NCBI GenBank assembly: GCA_016875395.1
Contig: VGRF01000009.1
Coordinates: 62,001-126,000, forward strand
Direction of reading: 5' to 3'
DNA length: 64,000 nucleotides
Origin: Deltaproteobacteria bacterium
GTDB taxonomy: Bacteria > Myxococcota_A > UBA9160 > UBA6930
The position numbers and the translations under genes are program-made. The notes beneath the pieces were generated by a model, which was not told where the DNA came from, made no database searches, and was given only the letters and a program-made list of their open reading frames with translations. Positions 1-9,168 of this stretch are shown here, piece after piece (the first letter of the stretch is position 1; the number at the start of each line of letters is the position of its first letter).

Positions 1-201
1 CGCGGCGCGCTCGAGTGGTACGAGCACCCGAGCCTCGGCCGCATCGCGCTGCCGCAGAGCCCGCTCCGCCTCCACGGCGCGCCCGCTGTGCGCGGCGCGC
101 GCAACCCGAACCTCGGCGAGCACAACGCGCAGGTGTACGGGGAGTTGTTGGGGATGAGAGCGGAGGAGGTAAAGGCGCTGCGCGCCGAGGGCGCGATCTG
201 A
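1..201 (+). CDS. CaiB/BaiF family CoA-transferase, C-terminal end (5' truncated by window)
   Basis: Only the last 66 codons are present, open from base 1 to a TGA at 199-201. The tail carries the features of family III (CaiB/BaiF) CoA-transferases: an HPSLGRIALP stretch, a PLRLHGAP stretch, then GEHNAQVYGELLG and a closing LRAEGAI. These enzymes move CoA between acyl-CoA and a free acid. In soil and marine bacteria they often sit beside acyl-CoA dehydrogenases, as here, where two follow on the opposite strand. The substrate cannot be inferred. Confidence 0.8.
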   Translation, partial: RGALEWYEHPSLGRIALPQSPLRLHGAPAVRGARNPNLGEHNAQVYGELLGMRAEEVKALRAEGAI

Positions 202-218
202 GGCCAGCGCCCTTGAAT

Positions 219-1034
219 CTACGACGACGGCGAGCCGCGCCGTGGGACCCGACGCAGGAGGCACGGTGCGAGCGCGCTCGCTGCCAACGCCAGCAGGGAA
301 ACTGTGCTCGCCTCCGGCGTGGGAACGAGCGCAATCGTCGTCGAGATCGTGAAGTTGGACTGCGTGCGACGGCGCTCCGCGAAGAAGAGGTCGAAGTCGT
401 AAGAGTTTCCCGGCGTGATGCCGAGCAGCGCCTGCACGGCCGGATTGGAGAGGTCGATCGTCGCTGTGCGTGGCAGGTGAACGCCGCCGACATCGACCGC
501 CAGCACGCCGTTGATGAAGAGCCACAGATCGTCGTCACCGGTAAACGTGAAGACCTCGTCGCCCAGGAAGCCGAACGTCGTGTGGATCTCGTAGGTGAAG
601 TGGTAGTTGTGGGAGAACCCTTGATCGCCGAACAGCATCCCGTCGATCGGGAAGAAGAAGTTGTTGCTGTACACGAACACGCGCGGGTCGGAGGAGGAAG
701 AGTTGTCCAGCGTGATCGTGAGAGGCGCGCTCGTGTTGACGCCGGCAGTGTCCCGATACCACTGATCGAAGTTCGCCCGCCCCGACGTGGTCGGATTAGG
801 CAGGCTCCCGCCGACGTACACGGGCTTCCCGTCCGTGCCGAGGGTCGTCGCCACGATCCCGGGATCGAAGCCGGTCCACGACACCTCGAAGTCGGGATGC
901 GCGGAGCAAACGTTCGGAATCGCCGTCCAGCAGAAGTCTCGGATCGTCCCGGTGAGGGCGATCGTCGCAGCACCGGCCGGGGTACCCAGGAGTGCCAAGG
1001 CGGCGAACGCGGCCACGGGCCATCGCTGCGCCAT
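219..1034 (-). CDS. secreted fibro-slime domain protein with PEP-CTERM-like tail
   Basis: A 271-residue exported protein. It has an N-terminal signal peptide (hydrophobic AAFAALALLGTPAGA ending near residue 22). The central region carries the fibro-slime signature, including FTGDDDLWLFINGVLAVDVGG around residues 160-185. The end is a short Pro-Glu-Ala-Ser segment, a hydrophobic helix and an arginine-rich tip, which resembles a PEP-CTERM/exosortase sorting signal but is imperfect. The start at 1034 is supported by a purine-rich GGATCCTCCT just upstream. Fibro-slime domains are known from surface and extracellular matrix proteins of myxobacteria, Dictyostelium and Fibrobacter. A surface or matrix role is inferred; no ligand is evident. 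Confidence 0.75.
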   Translation of the reverse strand: MAQRWPVAAFAALALLGTPAGAATIALTGTIRDFCWTAIPNVCSAHPDFEVSWTGFDPGIVATTLGTDGKPVYVGGSLPNPTTSGRANFDQWYRDTAGVNTSAPLTITLDNSSSSDPRVFVYSNNFFFPIDGMLFGDQGFSHNYHFTYEIHTTFGFLGDEVFTFTGDDDLWLFINGVLAVDVGGVHLPRTATIDLSNPAVQALLGITPGNSYDFDLFFAERRRTQSNFTISTTIALVPTPEASTVSLLALAASALAPCLLRRVPRRGSPSS

Positions 1035-1111
1035 AGGAGGATCCTCCCTCCGTGTAGTGGTCGCAATCGAGGTTGCGTGTCACGGGTTGCTGCGATTCCG
1101 CCCGGCCCGTC

Positions 1112-1135
1112 CCAGTGGACCTCACGGACCACTGG
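1112..1135. repeat. short inverted repeat, possible hairpin
   Basis: Seven-base arms CCAGTGG and CCACTGG flank a 10-base loop in the gap between the fibro-slime gene and the acyl-CoA dehydrogenase. It could form a hairpin at the 3' end of the minus-strand acyl-CoA dehydrogenase transcript. There is no T-run, so a factor-independent terminator is not convincing. Confidence 0.3.
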
Positions 1136-1215
1136 CACAAGGGACCTTCTGCCTCGGAGCGCAGGTACCGCATCGCACGTGTTAGGGGCAGTTGCGCCAG
1201 TGCAGTCCGTTTGGG

Positions 1216-2448
1216 TCAGCGCGCTTTACTGCGGCTCGCCTTCACCTCGCGGAACGGAATCTCGCGGTCGATCTCCGGCTCCTTCGGCAGACCGAGCACG
1301 CGCTCGCCGATGATGTTGCGCTGGATCTGGTCCGTGCCGCCGCCGATCGACGTGAAGTATGCGTTCAGCGTGAGGAAGTTCGCGTCCTCCGCGCGCGGAT
1401 GCTGCGGGCCCTCGAACAGGCTGCGCGCGCCGAGAATCGCGGTGCGCACGCGCGCCTCTTCGTGAAGGATGCGGCTCATCGCGAGCTTGCCGAGGCTGAC
1501 GACGGGCGACGAGGTGCCCTGCGCGAGGTCCGCCTTGGCGCGTAGCGAGTTGAGCGCATTCAGCTTCTTGTACGCGATCGCCTGCGCGATCTGCTGGCGC
1601 AGCGCGGCGTCGCCGAGCACGCCGGCCTCGCGCGCGAGCGCGATCAGCGGCTCTTCCTTCGTCGCTTCGGGAACGCCGCTGCGCGGGCCGCGCGCGTCGT
1701 CACCCATTACGGAGCGCTCGTAGGCGAGGGCGGTCTGCAGCACGCCCCAGCCGTGGTTCAGCGGGCCGAGCAGGTTCTCTGCCGGGATTCGCGCGTTCGT
1801 GAGGAACACCTCGTTGAAGTGGCTCTCGTTCGTGATCTGCCGCAGCGGGCGCACTTCGACGCCCGGCTGCTTCATCGGGCAGAAGAAGAAGCTGATGCCG
1901 CGGTGCTTCGGCGCATCCCAGTCAGTGCGCGCGATCAGCATTCCGTAGTCCGCGGTCGCCGCGCCGGACGTCCACACTTTCTGGCCGTTCACGACGAAGT
2001 CGTCGCCGTCGCGATCGGCGCGCGTGCGAATGCCCGCAAGGTCGGAGCCGGCGCCGGGCTCGGAGTAGAGCAGGCACATCGCGACGCTGCTCTTCAGCAG
2101 CGCGGGCACGATCTTCTGCCGGAACGCGGGCGACGCGTGGGCGAGGGCGGTGTTCGCCCACAGGTTCGTGCGGTCTTGGCCCGTGCCGGGCGCGCCGACG
2201 GCGGCGAACTCGCGCTCGACGATGCGCGCCTGGTCGTCGCTGAGGCCGCGCCCGTACCACTCGGCCGACCAACGTGGCGCAGCCCAGCGCGCCTCGACCA
2301 CGAGCGAGAGCCACGCCTTGTGCTCGGGCGAAAGCGTCCAGTCGCCACTCGCCCCGCGCTGCGGCTTCGGCAGCCCCTTCCAATTCGCGGCGAGCCAAGC
2401 GCGCACTTCGTCGCGCAGGGCGGAGTCGGAGATCGCGGCGGTCGACAT
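1216..2448 (-). CDS. acyl-CoA dehydrogenase family protein
   Basis: A 410-residue flavin acyl-CoA dehydrogenase. Family hallmarks are visible: the CLLYSEPGAGSDLAGIRTRA stretch of the FAD/substrate region, a VNGQKVWTSG motif, and a C-terminal GGGTDQIQRNIIGERVLGLP segment. It would oxidise an acyl-CoA at the alpha-beta carbons and pass electrons to ETF. The start is taken at 2448 (MSTAAISD), two bases after the stop of the upstream acyl-CoA dehydrogenase, because the longer reading runs backwards through that gene. Adjacent pairs of a longer and a shorter acyl-CoA dehydrogenase are typical of heteromeric enzymes for sterol side chains or other bulky acyl-CoAs. That substrate class is inference. 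Confidence 0.88.
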   Translation of the reverse strand: MSTAAISDSALRDEVRAWLAANWKGLPKPQRGASGDWTLSPEHKAWLSLVVEARWAAPRWSAEWYGRGLSDDQARIVEREFAAVGAPGTGQDRTNLWANTALAHASPAFRQKIVPALLKSSVAMCLLYSEPGAGSDLAGIRTRADRDGDDFVVNGQKVWTSGAATADYGMLIARTDWDAPKHRGISFFFCPMKQPGVEVRPLRQITNESHFNEVFLTNARIPAENLLGPLNHGWGVLQTALAYERSVMGDDARGPRSGVPEATKEEPLIALAREAGVLGDAALRQQIAQAIAYKKLNALNSLRAKADLAQGTSSPVVSLGKLAMSRILHEEARVRTAILGARSLFEGPQHPRAEDANFLTLNAYFTSIGGGTDQIQRNIIGERVLGLPKEPEIDREIPFREVKASRSKAR

Positions 2449-2450
2449 GC

Positions 2451-3545
2451 TCAGGCTCCCAGCGCCGCGAGGTAGCGCTCTCGGTGGGCGGATGGGCTCC
2501 CGAAGAGCTGGGCGCCCGAGCGCGCGCGTCGTAAGTAGAGATGGGCGGGGTTCTCCCACGTGAACGCGATGCCGCCGTGCATCTGGATGCTCGTGGCGGC
2601 GACCTGCGTGAACGCGTCCGCGCACGCGAACGCCGCGAGCGGGACGGCGGCGCGCGCCTCAGCGGAACCGGCGGCGAGCTGCTCCGCAGCGGAGCGCGCG
2701 GCGGAAACCGCGCTCTCGGCTTCCAATAACAAGTCGGCGGCCATGTGCTTCACGGCCTGGAACGAGCCGATCGCGCGGCCGAATTGGAAGCGGTTCTTCG
2801 CGTACTCGACCGTGAGCTCGAGGCAGCGCCGCGAGCCGCCGGCCTGCTCGCCTGCGAGCGCCACCAGCGCGAGGTCGAGCGCGGCCTCGGCCGCGCGCCA
2901 GCCGTCGCCGGCGATCCTGCGGCCCGGCGCGCCGTCGAACGCGATGCGCGCGAGGCGCAGTGTGTGGTCGAACGTGGGCAGCGCCGCGATCGCGACGCCG
3001 CGCGCGCGTGGATCCACCTCGTAGATCGCGACGTCATCGCGCTCGCGCGCGAGCACCAGCAGCACGTCCGCGTTCTGCGCGTGCAGCACGTAGCTCGCGA
3101 CTCCGCTGAGCGCCTCGCCCGCGGCCGTCACCGAGACGCCGTCGCGCGTCCACGTCCCGGCATCGCCCGTCAGCGCGGCGGTCGCGATCGTCGCGCCGCT
3201 TGCGATGCCGGGCAGAAGGCGCGCCTGCGCGGCCTCGTCTCCCGAAGCGCGCAGCAGCTCGGCCGCGAGCACGCTCGATGCGAGCAGCGGTGCGCACAGC
3301 AGCGCAGCGCCCGCGAGCTCCATCACGGCTTCGAGCTCGACCGCGCCGGCGCCCGCGCCGCCGTGCGCCTCGTCGACCACGAGCCCGGCGACGCCCATGT
3401 CGGCGAGCTGTTTCCAGAGCGCGCGGTCGTAGCCCGCCGGCGTCGCCATGGTGCGCCGCACGCTCGCCTCGCTGCTCTCCGTCGCGAGCAAGCGGCTCAC
3501 GGCTTCGAGCAAGGCGGCTCGTTGATCGGCGGGCAAAGTCGTCAC
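2451..3545 (-). CDS. acyl-CoA dehydrogenase family protein (second subunit)
   Basis: A 364-residue acyl-CoA dehydrogenase paralogue, shorter and more divergent than its partner. The C-terminal half keeps recognisable family motifs: a RFQFGRAIGSFQAVKHMAAD segment (flavin and dimer contacts) and IQMHGGIAFTWENPAHLYLRR near the end. The middle domain is weakly conserved, as in the partner subunits of alpha2beta2 acyl-CoA dehydrogenases. It is immediately upstream of the other acyl-CoA dehydrogenase and 39 bases downstream of an LLM-class oxidoreductase, all on the minus strand, so the three probably form one operon. The start ATG at 3545 follows a GAGGAGAGCGACG ribosome-binding site. Confidence 0.85.
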   Translation of the reverse strand: MTTLPADQRAALLEAVSRLLATESSEASVRRTMATPAGYDRALWKQLADMGVAGLVVDEAHGGAGAGAVELEAVMELAGAALLCAPLLASSVLAAELLRASGDEAAQARLLPGIASGATIATAALTGDAGTWTRDGVSVTAAGEALSGVASYVLHAQNADVLLVLARERDDVAIYEVDPRARGVAIAALPTFDHTLRLARIAFDGAPGRRIAGDGWRAAEAALDLALVALAGEQAGGSRRCLELTVEYAKNRFQFGRAIGSFQAVKHMAADLLLEAESAVSAARSAAEQLAAGSAEARAAVPLAAFACADAFTQVAATSIQMHGGIAFTWENPAHLYLRRARSGAQLFGSPSAHRERYLAALGA

Positions 3546-3584
3546 GTCGCTCTCCTCGATTCGGGCCCGCGCATCGGTACCGCG

Positions 3585-4667
3585 TCAGCGGCGCGCCATC
3601 ACCTCGGTCGCGAACTCCCGTAACAACTCGCGTGCGTTCGCCATGGGCGGCAGCAGCGTTACCTCGCGCAGGCCGGCGGCCTCGTGTTGTTTCAGCATGG
3701 CGAGGATCTCGTCGGGGGAGCCGACCAGGCCGCCGCTCGCGCGGATCACCTCGGGCGTGATGAAGCGGCGCTCTTCGGGCACGAGGTAGGTGCAGTGGCC
3801 CTCGTGTACGCGCAGGTGCATGCGCGCGCGCGGGATGCCGAGGCCCTTCAGGTACGCGAGGTACTGGTCCCAGGTGTCGCGCGCCTCGTTCGGGATGAAG
3901 CGGTCGCTGCCCGATTGCTCCGCGAGCTCCCACCAGAAGTGCAGCGTCGCGCTCGCCATCGAGCCCACCGCGTCGATCACGCGCTCGCTCTTCAGCGTCT
4001 CGCCGGGGCGCAGCACGCACGAGAACGTGAGCGCGGCGGTGTGGAAGTCATTCGGAAGCGCGCGCCCGACCTTGGCGGCGCCATCCTTCATCGCACCGAG
4101 GCTGCGGCGCATGTGGTCGCTCGCCTCCGCGCCCGCGGAGATGCGGCCGTCGCCGTAAGCGCCCGCCGCGGCGAGCGCGAGCGGGCCATTCGCCGCGACC
4201 CAGATCGGAATCTCGTGCGCGACGTCGACGAAGCCGAGCTCGCGGTGCAGCAGCTTGATCGCGCGCGTCTCGCCGCCGTGCGTGTACTCCACCTCCTCGC
4301 CGCGCAGCAGGCCGCGCACGACGCGCAGGTAGTCGCGGAATTCGCGCGGCTTCACGGGATCGAAGCCCATCACGCGCATCGCGGTGTGGCCCGTCCCGAT
4401 GCCGAGGAACACGCGGCCCGGCGCGATGCGGTTGATCGAGGCGATCGAGTGCGCGGTGACCGGCGCGCTGCGCGTGCCCGCGACCGCGACGCCGGTGCCG
4501 AGCTTGATGCGCGAGGTGTGGTGCGCTGCGAGCGCGAGCACGGCATAACAATCGGACCAGATCATCTGCGAATCCGGCACCCAGCCGTGGTCGTAGCCGA
4601 GCTGCTCCGCGTACTGCAGCAGCTGCCAGTCGTCGATCTTGGTGGCGACCATCGCGCCGAATTTCAT
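3585..4667 (-). CDS. LLM class (F420-type) flavin-dependent oxidoreductase
   Basis: A 360-residue TIM-barrel oxidoreductase of the luciferase-like monooxygenase superfamily. It begins MKFGAMVATKIDDW, carries RIKLGTGVAVAGTRSA and a GRVFLGIGTGHTAMR motif near residues 85-100 typical of F420-dependent or FMN-dependent members, and contains IPIWVAANGPLALAAAG, the usual third-quarter motif. The start at 4667 is chosen over a much longer open frame because that extension overlaps the zinc-ribbon gene upstream, and a CAGGAGTCCCC ribosome-binding site sits directly before this ATG. Cofactor choice (F420 or FMN) cannot be decided from sequence alone. Confidence 0.85.
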   Translation of the reverse strand: MKFGAMVATKIDDWQLLQYAEQLGYDHGWVPDSQMIWSDCYAVLALAAHHTSRIKLGTGVAVAGTRSAPVTAHSIASINRIAPGRVFLGIGTGHTAMRVMGFDPVKPREFRDYLRVVRGLLRGEEVEYTHGGETRAIKLLHRELGFVDVAHEIPIWVAANGPLALAAAGAYGDGRISAGAEASDHMRRSLGAMKDGAAKVGRALPNDFHTAALTFSCVLRPGETLKSERVIDAVGSMASATLHFWWELAEQSGSDRFIPNEARDTWDQYLAYLKGLGIPRARMHLRVHEGHCTYLVPEERRFITPEVIRASGGLVGSPDEILAMLKQHEAAGLREVTLLPPMANARELLREFATEVMARR

Positions 4668-4678
4668 GGGGACTCCTG

Positions 4679-5452
4679 TTAGGGACTCTCCGGCAGCGCT
4701 GCCTGACACGACGAGCAGCGCCGCTCGGTGGCGGCAGCGTAGTCCGAGTTCGCGTAGGGCAGGTGGCACTGCGCGCAGGCGCCGTCGTACGCACGGCCGG
4801 GCGTGACGCGCTGCGCATACGCGATACGCCCCGGCAGGGCGTTGCCGCAGCTCGGGCACGCCGCAGCGCCGCTCGCGAACTGCGCGCCGCACTTCCAGCA
4901 AGCGAACACGTCGCGCGAGAAGATCGCGCGCACGCCGCCGATGCCGCGCAGCGAAAGCGAGAGCACGCCGAGCAGCGCGAGCACGAGCAGCGCGCCGAGG
5001 TTCGCGAGCGCGCGCAGAAAGCCGCGGTGCTCCGGCACGGCGCGCCAGCGCGTTCCACACGCTTCGCACGCGAGCCGGTGGCGCCCGATCGTGAACGGCA
5101 GCGGCACGGTGAGCATCGAGAACGCGCGCAGCCGGCGGTCGAGCTGATTCGCGGGAACGCCTTCGGCGCCGCACTTCGGGCAGCGCGCCGCCTCGTCGAG
5201 TGGTTCGGGCGAATCGCTCGCCTCGAACGCGGCGCTCTCCTCGGGCGGCGCAGCCAGCACGTCACGCGCGGCCGCGGCCTGCTCTGCCGCGACGAGCACC
5301 TTCACACCGCCGAGCGCGCTCGCCATCTGCCAATCGAGGCCGACGAGGTGCTGGTCCGCGACGTGCGCCTCGATGCCCGCAGACTCGAGCAGTGCGCGCG
5401 CGAGCTCGGCCTCATGCAGATAGGTGAAGCTCGCGACGCGTTCGAGCGGCAT
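4679..5452 (-). CDS. DUF2007-like signal-transducing domain plus zinc-ribbon membrane protein
   Basis: A 257-residue protein. Residues 1-70 look like the DUF2007 ferredoxin-like fold (MPLERVASFTYLHEAELARALLESAGIEA style start). Next comes a CPKCG pair with a partner CEACG, one hydrophobic segment around 145-170 (FLRALANLGALLVLALLGVLSL), then three more C-x2-C pairs (CWKCG, CPSCG, CAQCH/CSSC). The cysteine pairs suggest two or three structural zinc ribbons on the far side of a single membrane span. The stop TAA at 4679-4681 leaves 11 bases before the LLM gene, so the two are likely co-transcribed. Function unknown. Confidence 0.7.
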   Translation of the reverse strand: MPLERVASFTYLHEAELARALLESAGIEAHVADQHLVGLDWQMASALGGVKVLVAAEQAAAARDVLAAPPEESAAFEASDSPEPLDEAARCPKCGAEGVPANQLDRRLRAFSMLTVPLPFTIGRHRLACEACGTRWRAVPEHRGFLRALANLGALLVLALLGVLSLSLRGIGGVRAIFSRDVFACWKCGAQFASGAAACPSCGNALPGRIAYAQRVTPGRAYDGACAQCHLPYANSDYAAATERRCSSCQAALPESP

Positions 5453-5468
5453 CGTTCACCTCACGGGA

Positions 5469-6010
5469 TCAGCGCAGCACCTCGATCGCATCTCCGACCG
5501 CGATCTCGCCCGGCTCCACCACGCGCCAGTAGATGCCGCGCCAGTTGTTGTGGCGCGTCTCGGCGCGCTGCACGAAGCGCAGCGCGTCGTTGCCGAAGCG
5601 CGCGTTGAACTTGGCGCAGCCGTTGTGCGGGAACGGCGTCGTCTCGACCAGCGCGCTGCCGACGCGAATGCGCGTGCCGGTGGGCAGGTTCGCCGCGGAG
5701 AGATCGAGGTCGACGTAGAGATTGTCGCCGAAGGTCGTCAGCGGCTGGCCGGCGCCGAACGCGCGGCGACGTCGCGGTTCATCACGGCGAGCTGCATGTC
5801 GAGATCGCGCGGCGCGGGCAGGCGGCTCCACGAGTCGCCCGGCACGCCGAGCTCGCGGTCGAGCACGACGCGCTGCGGCGTCGTGCGCGCGCCGTCCGCG
5901 TGGCGTGAGAGGATCAGTGCGAGCGTGCCGCGATCTCGCGGCGCCGCGGGCAGCGCGCGGATGCCGGCGTCGAGCTCGGCGAGCGAGAGGTGGCGGACTC
6001 CAGCATTCAT
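5469..6010 (-). pseudogene. MOSC domain protein, interrupted by a frameshift
   Basis: Two overlapping minus-strand frames together make one MOSC protein of about 180 residues. The first frame (6010 to 5738) reads from MNAGVRHLSLAELD to LDMQLAVMNRDVAA. The second (ending at 5469) continues FGAGQPLTTFGDNLYVDLDLS and the conserved HNGCAKFNARFG with the MOSC cysteine, then RGIYWRVVEPG. The join falls near 5755-5765, where one base appears to be missing. MOSC proteins bind a sulfur-carrying or molybdenum cofactor-like ligand through that cysteine. It overlaps the downstream end of the phosphodiesterase gene by ATGA, so it was part of that operon. Real mutation and sequencing error cannot be separated here. 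Confidence 0.75.
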
Positions 6011-7611
6011 TCGACGTACCCCATGGCGCGCAGGCGTTCTAACAACTCTTCGTCCGGGATCGCAGGCGCAGCGGGCGGCGGCAGCCGCTTCAGCGTGCCC
6101 GCCTTCACGAAGCGCGGCGGGTGCTGCGCCAGCGCGCTCGGCTCGAGCCAGTGCGTCGCGAGCTTGCCGGGGAGATCGTCGGGAATCTGCGCGCGCGCGA
6201 GGTACGCGTAGAGCGGGGCGATGTCGAGCACCGAGAGCTCGCCGCGCCGTGCGTCGTGGCGCAGCGCGCCGCCTGCCGCCGCGAACACCGCGACGGGATC
6301 ATGCGTGCCGCTGAAGCCGTCCCCGAAGATCAACTCGCGCGCGTCGTGCAGCTTGCCGCCGATGCGCACGCGACCGTTCGGCCACGCACCATCGAGCGCA
6401 TCGCCGTTCGGCATCGCGACGATCCAGGCGTGCGCTGGCTGGTCGAACTCGAAGCCGCGCGTGAAGCGCGCGACCTGGCGGAACGCCCACTGTGCGAGTC
6501 GATCGCTGAAGCCGCGCTCGTGGCCCTCGGGGCGCTGGATGCCGTCGAGGCGCCACACCGAGAAGAGCGGCGCACCGGCTTCGGTCGTCGCGCCTTCGAG
6601 CAGCGCGACGAGCTTCTCGAGCAGCGCGTCTTGCTGCGCGAAGTCCCCGGGAACGACGCGAGCGGCCACGACCGCGAACTCGCCCATCTCGAACGTGTTA
6701 GGTCCCTCGTGCAGCGCCTCAGCCGCGAGCGCCTTGCGAAGCCGTAACGACCACACGCGCTGCCACTCAGGCGAGGCCTGGAAGCCGTGGTCGGAGGCGA
6801 CGATGACCGCGCACTCGGCTGGCAGCGCGGCCACGATCTCGCCGAGCGCGCGGTCGAATCCGACGTACGCGTCCTCGATCGCGCGCGCGTACCGCGCCTC
6901 GGGCGGTGGCGCGGAGCCCACCTCGAACTGCGCGGGAAACGAGTCGCCCCAGAAGCGGTGCGAGAGCGCGTCGATCGCGTAGAAGGAGACGGCCCCCGCG
7001 TCGAGCTCGAAGGCGCGCGCCAGCGCGTTCCAGCGCGAGGGGCGCGCGGCGAGCTCGCGGAACGAAGTGCGATGAAAGCCGTCGCGCGTGGTGATGCCCG
7101 CGTTCGAGTAGCGGTAGTCGCCGACGCCCGCGCGCGCGAACGCGTCGCTCGGCGAGATCGCGCCGTCGCGGCGGAGCCAGTCCGGAATCACGAAGCCGCC
7201 GGGCAGCGGGCGCGGCGGCCACGTCACGAGCCACTCGTACGTGCCGACGCGCAGCCCCTGCACCGCGAGGCGCTCGAAGATGGTGGGTGCCGCGATCTCG
7301 CGCGCGTCGCCGAAGAAGTCGCCGATGCCGTGCACGGCGGTCGGCTGGCCGGTCGCGATCGAGGTCCACACCACGGGCGAGATCACCGGCTCCACCGTCG
7401 CGAGGTTCGCGTGGACGCCGCGCTTCATCAGCGCCGCGAGATTCGGGAGCTTGCCCTGTGCGAGCAGCCGGTCGATGACGCTCCAGCTCGCGCCATCGAC
7501 GCCGACGATCACGACGCGCGGCGCCGCGTGTGCGGAGCTGGCGCCGAGCAGCGCGGCGAGCGCGAGCACGAATGCGGCGAGCGAGGGCGGCGGGCGAAGG
7601 GAGCGCGACAT
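6007..7611 (-). CDS. secreted alkaline phosphatase superfamily / type I phosphodiesterase-nucleotide pyrophosphatase
   Basis: A 534-residue protein starting MSRSLRPPPS with a signal peptide ending after AAPR (LAALLGASSAHAA). The metal-binding core of the alkaline phosphatase superfamily is present: VVIVGVDGASW near the N-terminus (first Asp ligand), a VEPVISPVVWTSIATGQ segment around the catalytic Thr/Ser, CAVIVASDHGFQ for the Asp-His pair, and GTHDPVAVF for the later His. It probably hydrolyses phosphodiester or phosphonate bonds outside the cytoplasm. The start at 7611 is preferred to 7710 because the signal peptide begins there. The ATGA overlap with the MOSC gene implies translational coupling. 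Confidence 0.82.
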   Translation of the reverse strand: MSRSLRPPPSLAAFVLALAALLGASSAHAAPRVVIVGVDGASWSVIDRLLAQGKLPNLAALMKRGVHANLATVEPVISPVVWTSIATGQPTAVHGIGDFFGDAREIAAPTIFERLAVQGLRVGTYEWLVTWPPRPLPGGFVIPDWLRRDGAISPSDAFARAGVGDYRYSNAGITTRDGFHRTSFRELAARPSRWNALARAFELDAGAVSFYAIDALSHRFWGDSFPAQFEVGSAPPPEARYARAIEDAYVGFDRALGEIVAALPAECAVIVASDHGFQASPEWQRVWSLRLRKALAAEALHEGPNTFEMGEFAVVAARVVPGDFAQQDALLEKLVALLEGATTEAGAPLFSVWRLDGIQRPEGHERGFSDRLAQWAFRQVARFTRGFEFDQPAHAWIVAMPNGDALDGAWPNGRVRIGGKLHDARELIFGDGFSGTHDPVAVFAAAGGALRHDARRGELSVLDIAPLYAYLARAQIPDDLPGKLATHWLEPSALAQHPPRFVKAGTLKRLPPPAAPAIPDEELLERLRAMGYVE

Positions 7612-7764
7612 CGAGGCTCCGCGGTGCGCGGTGAGATGCGACGCTAAGGGGCGCGCGCGAGCGGGGCCAATGCGGGCGCGAACGGGCACCAGACCAGGGA
7701 TGTTCCGCAACGAAGGCAGCTGAAAGTTGGAATCAGGGAGTGGCGCGATGCCGGCGCCGCGCGG

Positions 7765-9168
7765 TCATGCCGTCCGCTCCCGGAGCCACTTCCCCCGCGC
7801 GAGCCAGATCAGCATCAGCCCCGCGTTGATCACCGCGTACACGAGGTTCGCGATCCACATGCCCGTCGCGCCGTAGTCGAGCCGCGAGCTGAGGATGACC
7901 GCGAGCGGAATGCCGGCGCCGAACGCAGCGCCCACCGAGATGAACATCGGCGTGAGCATGTCGCCTGCCGCTTGCAGGGTGCGGAACGCGACGAAGTAGA
8001 GGCCGTAGAAGCTGAGCAGCACGGCGGTGTAGGCGAGGTATTCGGTCGCGTGCGCGGCCACGAGCGGATCGCTCGTGAACGTCGCGACGAAGCCCTCTCG
8101 CCATAACAACAGCGCGAGCGCGCACGGCCAGAGCGCGGCGCAGGTGGCGATGAAGCTCATGCGCACCGCCGGCCAAACGCGCTCGATGCGGCCCGCGCCG
8201 AGGTTCTGGCCGACCAGCGTGGCGCACGCGTTCGAGATCGGGAACGCGATCATGATCGCGACCATCTCGACGCGCACGCCGATGCCGTACGCCGCTACGA
8301 CCTCTGGGCCGAGCCGCGCGGCGAACACGGTGAAGAACATCAGGATGCCCGTGCGCGCGAGCATGTGGAGGCTCGGCTGCCACGACGAGCCGAGCAGGCG
8401 CTTCAGCGCGGGCAGGTCGGGGCGGAAGTGCTCGCGGCGCAGTCGCACGCGGCCCTCGCCCCCTAACAAGGCGACGACGATCATCGCGCCGCCGACGAGC
8501 GAGCCGATGCCGGCGCCGAGCGCGATGCCGCGCACGCCGAGCTCGGGCAGGCCGAAGGCGCCGAAGGCGAGCGCGTACTGCGCGACGAGCATCACCGCGG
8601 CGGAGACGAAGTTGGCGAGCATCGGCGTGGTGGCGTCGCCGGCGCCGGCGAGCACGGACGCGCCGAGCTGGATCGCGATCGGGCCGATCAGCAGCGCGAA
8701 CGTGATGTGCGCGAAGGCGGCGATGCCGGCGGCGACGTCGGCGTCGTTGGGCGACATCCAGCGCGCGAGCGGATCCACGAAGAAGAGGCTCGCGAGCGCC
8801 GCCACGACCCAGAACGTGCCGCCCGCGAGGAGCGACTGGCCCGCGACGTGCTCCGCTTGCCCGCGCTGCGCCGCGCCGACCATGCGCGCGATGAACATCT
8901 GCGTCGCGGTCTGCAGGCCCATCAGGAAGAGCATGGTCAGCTGGCGAAACGTCTGCGAGGCGCTGTTCACTGCGGCGAGCGCGCTCGTGCCGAGCTTGCC
9001 CGTGATCCACATCTCGCCGAGCTGCATCGCGCCCGCGCCCGCGAGTGACGCGACGATCGACGGCAGCGCCAGCGCGAGCACCGAAGTCATCAGGTCGCCG
9101 CGCGTGTGGTCGCGATCGCGGATGCGGGCGAACCACGATGCCTGCTTCGGTGCGGAGTCTTCGGCCAC
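7765..9168 (-). CDS. MATE family efflux transporter
   Basis: A 467-residue integral membrane protein with about twelve hydrophobic segments in two related halves, as in MATE (NorM/DinF-type) exporters. The first half starts LMTSVLALALPSIVASLAGA. Typical MATE motifs appear as SQTFRQLTMLFLMGLQTATQMFIARMVGA and, in the second half, NACATLVGQNLGAG. It would extrude cationic drugs or metabolites in exchange for protons or sodium. The start is uncertain: a GTG at 9168 gives a 25-residue cytosolic leader, and an ATG at 9090 begins right at the first helix. Neither has a strong ribosome-binding site. Transcription diverges from the DUF3604 gene. Confidence 0.87.
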   Translation of the reverse strand: MAEDSAPKQASWFARIRDRDHTRGDLMTSVLALALPSIVASLAGAGAMQLGEMWITGKLGTSALAAVNSASQTFRQLTMLFLMGLQTATQMFIARMVGAAQRGQAEHVAGQSLLAGGTFWVVAALASLFFVDPLARWMSPNDADVAAGIAAFAHITFALLIGPIAIQLGASVLAGAGDATTPMLANFVSAAVMLVAQYALAFGAFGLPELGVRGIALGAGIGSLVGGAMIVVALLGGEGRVRLRREHFRPDLPALKRLLGSSWQPSLHMLARTGILMFFTVFAARLGPEVVAAYGIGVRVEMVAIMIAFPISNACATLVGQNLGAGRIERVWPAVRMSFIATCAALWPCALALLLWREGFVATFTSDPLVAAHATEYLAYTAVLLSFYGLYFVAFRTLQAAGDMLTPMFISVGAAFGAGIPLAVILSSRLDYGATGMWIANLVYAVINAGLMLIWLARGKWLRERTA

